Source: Dactylonectria macrodidyma
Taxonomy: Eukaryota > Ascomycota > Sordariomycetes > Hypocreales > Nectriaceae
Direction: 5' to 3'
DNA length: 64,000 nt
Assembly (NCBI GenBank): GCA_020744425.1
Contig: JAGMUV010000027.1
Coordinates: 806,001-870,000 of the forward strand
Under the pieces are notes generated by a model that was not told the origin of the DNA, searched no databases, and saw only the letters and a program-made list of their open reading frames with translations. Every line of letters begins with the position of its first letter. The first letter of the stretch is position 1. Of this stretch, positions 62,310-64,000 are shown piece after piece. The position numbers and the translations under genes are program-made.

Positions 62310-63666
62310 TCAAGATATCTTGGTCCGGGTTGTCGATCGGGGGGGTGTCTGAAGGTGAGAACAGCCATCGGACGGCCGCAAGCGCTTCAGTGACAAGTCG
62401 CCATCGTCTCCTGAGTCTACTTGGTCTGAAATCTTCTGCTTGGAGTCGTCATGTCGACGGTAACCAGCCAGTACATCATCCATCTCAGGCGACCACCTCC
62501 GTTTCCGGGGTCGACCTCGCTTTGGTTCATCCTCGTCACTACTCTCTGGTTGCGTTTCCAACTCTGAGCCTGAACTCGTGCCTGAATCCTCCGCATCTTC
62601 GGGCTCTCCTTGTGCCGATCGTTGACGTTTCTTGGGGCTCGGGGTTCTGCTGTTGGTCCGATTATTGAAGAGGCGTCGACACTCATCTGCAGAAGCGAGG
62701 TGGACCTGAGGAGGGCCAGATTCCGTTACGGTGACAAGCTTCCGCGGTATTAACTGATTGAGAAAGACGCTGTGTGACAGCGTGGCAAGGGCAAAGCGGC
62801 AAAGGAGGAAATATCGCGACACGCCACGGAGCGGCTGGAGCTCAAGGTTATGATACTCGTCCTGCAGCTCGACGGTGGGACAATCCCAAAGCATATGGAC
62901 GACCCATTCCCCCGCCTTGGGCACGATGCAAAAGTGGTGGTCGTCCCACATCTTATGGAGGTCGCGTCGCAGTAGGATCGTGTTTGAAGCGCAGCGGGTA
63001 TCAAAGCTCTGGGGTCTCGTATAGGCGAACATGTTATTGCGCACCCACCAGTCACTTTGGGCTGCAGGAATGATATGTGCCGTTTCGTTCGGAATCAGAG
63101 ACCCTGTAATTCGGCAGGTCTGGTCGCGTTTACCAACATCGTGGGTGAGAGTAGTCTGGATTGGAGCAGAAGAGTCGTCGGACCATGAAGGTGGGAGACT
63201 GGACGGACAGCGGAAGTTATCGAACGACGGGACGATCGGGTACTTGTCATCTGAGGTAGTTGTACATTAGCAAACCAAGTTGCAAAGACAAAGACATTAA
63301 TAATACTAAAGACATACCTCCTTCAATGCGAAAGTAATAACGATTCTGCGTGAGGATGTCGTCCGAGCCAGCTGGCAGCCGAGGGCCATCCCTGGTCAGC
63401 GAAAAGAAGCCATTCCAGTTGCAATCAGCAAGAATAGCACAAGCAATTCGCGCAGTCTCGTGGTGGATGCCGCCTGAATCAAGCGCCGGCAACGACAATA
63501 GAACGTTTTTGGAGTCGGGGTAGCCGGGGTGGAGGAAGAAGACGACGCCGTTTGCTTGAGGCGCCGGCGCAGGACGACGCCGCTTGAGGGAGAGTGCCGG
63601 ACCTCCAGACTCTACTGGGTTCATCGCAGTTGTCGTTGTTATTGTCACTGGGGTTTGCGCCGACAT
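62310..63666 (-). CDS. Fungal HNH-nuclease-domain protein with AT-hook
   Basis: Exons are 63666-63318 and 63250-62310 (429 aa), joined by a 67-nt intron (GTATGT..CCTCAG) in correct phase. The N-terminal half (VVFFLHPGYPDSKNVLLSL, ARIACAILADCNWNGFF) matches the fungal family that precedes the HNH_2 domain. The HNH part is CRITGSLIPNETAHIIPAAQ, then NTILLRRDLHKMWDDHHFCI, with His residues at AHIIP and DLH. The C-terminal third is acidic and ends near KRGRPRKRRW, an AT-hook-like motif that suggests DNA association. Nuclease activity is a family-level expectation; many fungal members are uncharacterised and often expanded next to repeats. No damage is seen. Confidence 0.85.
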
Positions 63667-64000
63667 TTGCGCGGTGTAGTCTTGATGTTGATGGTGGAGT
63701 CAAGATCCCAACGTGGACATAATACTGACATCACCAGGACAACACCGCGGTCACGTGATCATGGTCACCGATATCGCTGTAGGGTAGGTAGGTCAACAGT
63801 GAAATCACGTCCCAGAGCTAATTAAAAACGATGCGTTGGGTGTCGCGACCCATGCGGCAACCACCTGTAAAGGCAGGCGGTAGCGCGTAGCAGAATGATC
63901 TCATCACGGAACAACATACCACCGAGGCAGGGGTGGAGCGACGGGAGCGATGCAACTTACACAGCTCCAAACGCTCCCAACGCTCCATGAATGGACGCCT
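63667..64000. other. Upstream region of HNH gene; weak LTR-like string
   Basis: Presumed promoter of the minus-strand HNH gene. TGTCGCGACCCATG at 63840 resembles the LTR start of the chromovirus but continues without similarity to the end of the window. Confidence 0.35.

Overview
The window is a repeat-rich segment of a filamentous ascomycete (Pezizomycotina) nuclear genome. The evidence is the short GT-AG introns of about 45-75 nt with CTAAC-like branch sites, a Zn(II)2Cys6 regulator, a secreted GH3 beta-glucosidase, a fungal Myb/SANT protein, a DUF6604-like fragment, a fungal HNH-domain protein, and fungal transposon families (Fot1/pogo, hAT, MULE, Helitron, Ty3 chromovirus). Eurotiomycetes would fit, but that is inference. 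No rRNA, CRISPR or convincing tRNA was seen.

Host genes lie between transposon-dense blocks. In order they are: a Zn2Cys6 transcription factor (1247-2918, minus); a truncated DUF1993 protein (3523-3891); a cut multi-pass membrane fragment (3943-4230); a Myb/SANT protein with one frameshift (6624-8049, minus), divergent from a Ras-like GTPase (8262-9079); a seven-exon GH3 beta-glucosidase (22588-25448); a DUF6604-like fragment (25785-26711); a divergent, probably decaying 14-3-3 paralog (27143-28065, minus); a small conserved-looking protein (42832-43083); a three-exon PMP3 gene (53681-54100, minus); a GC-rich single-exon PLD-like protein (59732-61732); and an HNH-domain protein with an AT-hook-like motif (62310-63666, minus).

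The mobile DNA is layered. A complete 8.1 kb chromovirus (13355-21467) has LTRs that look identical, a 5-bp target duplication, an A AAA AAC frameshift heptamer between gag and pol, a regular 21-bp array of GYGATCAC boxes in each LTR, and an antisense two-exon gene for a Cys6-cluster plus coiled-coil protein. A Helitron (31628 to about 37448) is spliced from three exons and has a 5'-truncated sibling at 4252-4790. Two piggyBac-like copies lie on opposite strands: an intact one (40052-42059) and a frameshifted one (29327-31334). Two short non-autonomous elements share internal end motifs with the intact copy. From 43.6 to 49.7 kb an old Gag-protease retroelement is joined to a hAT element, which is split by an intact pogo element (46883-49108) at a duplicated TA. 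Further remnants are Tc1, Copia, MULE, hAT and several MITEs.

Many stop codons in the dead elements can be explained by C-to-T changes, as expected of repeat-induced point mutation, while the chromovirus, pogo and piggyBac copy A look intact and younger. The most notable unit is the chromovirus, whose antisense zinc-cluster gene and periodic LTR boxes could form a self-regulatory circuit. That circuit is inference; the gene and the boxes are visible in the sequence.
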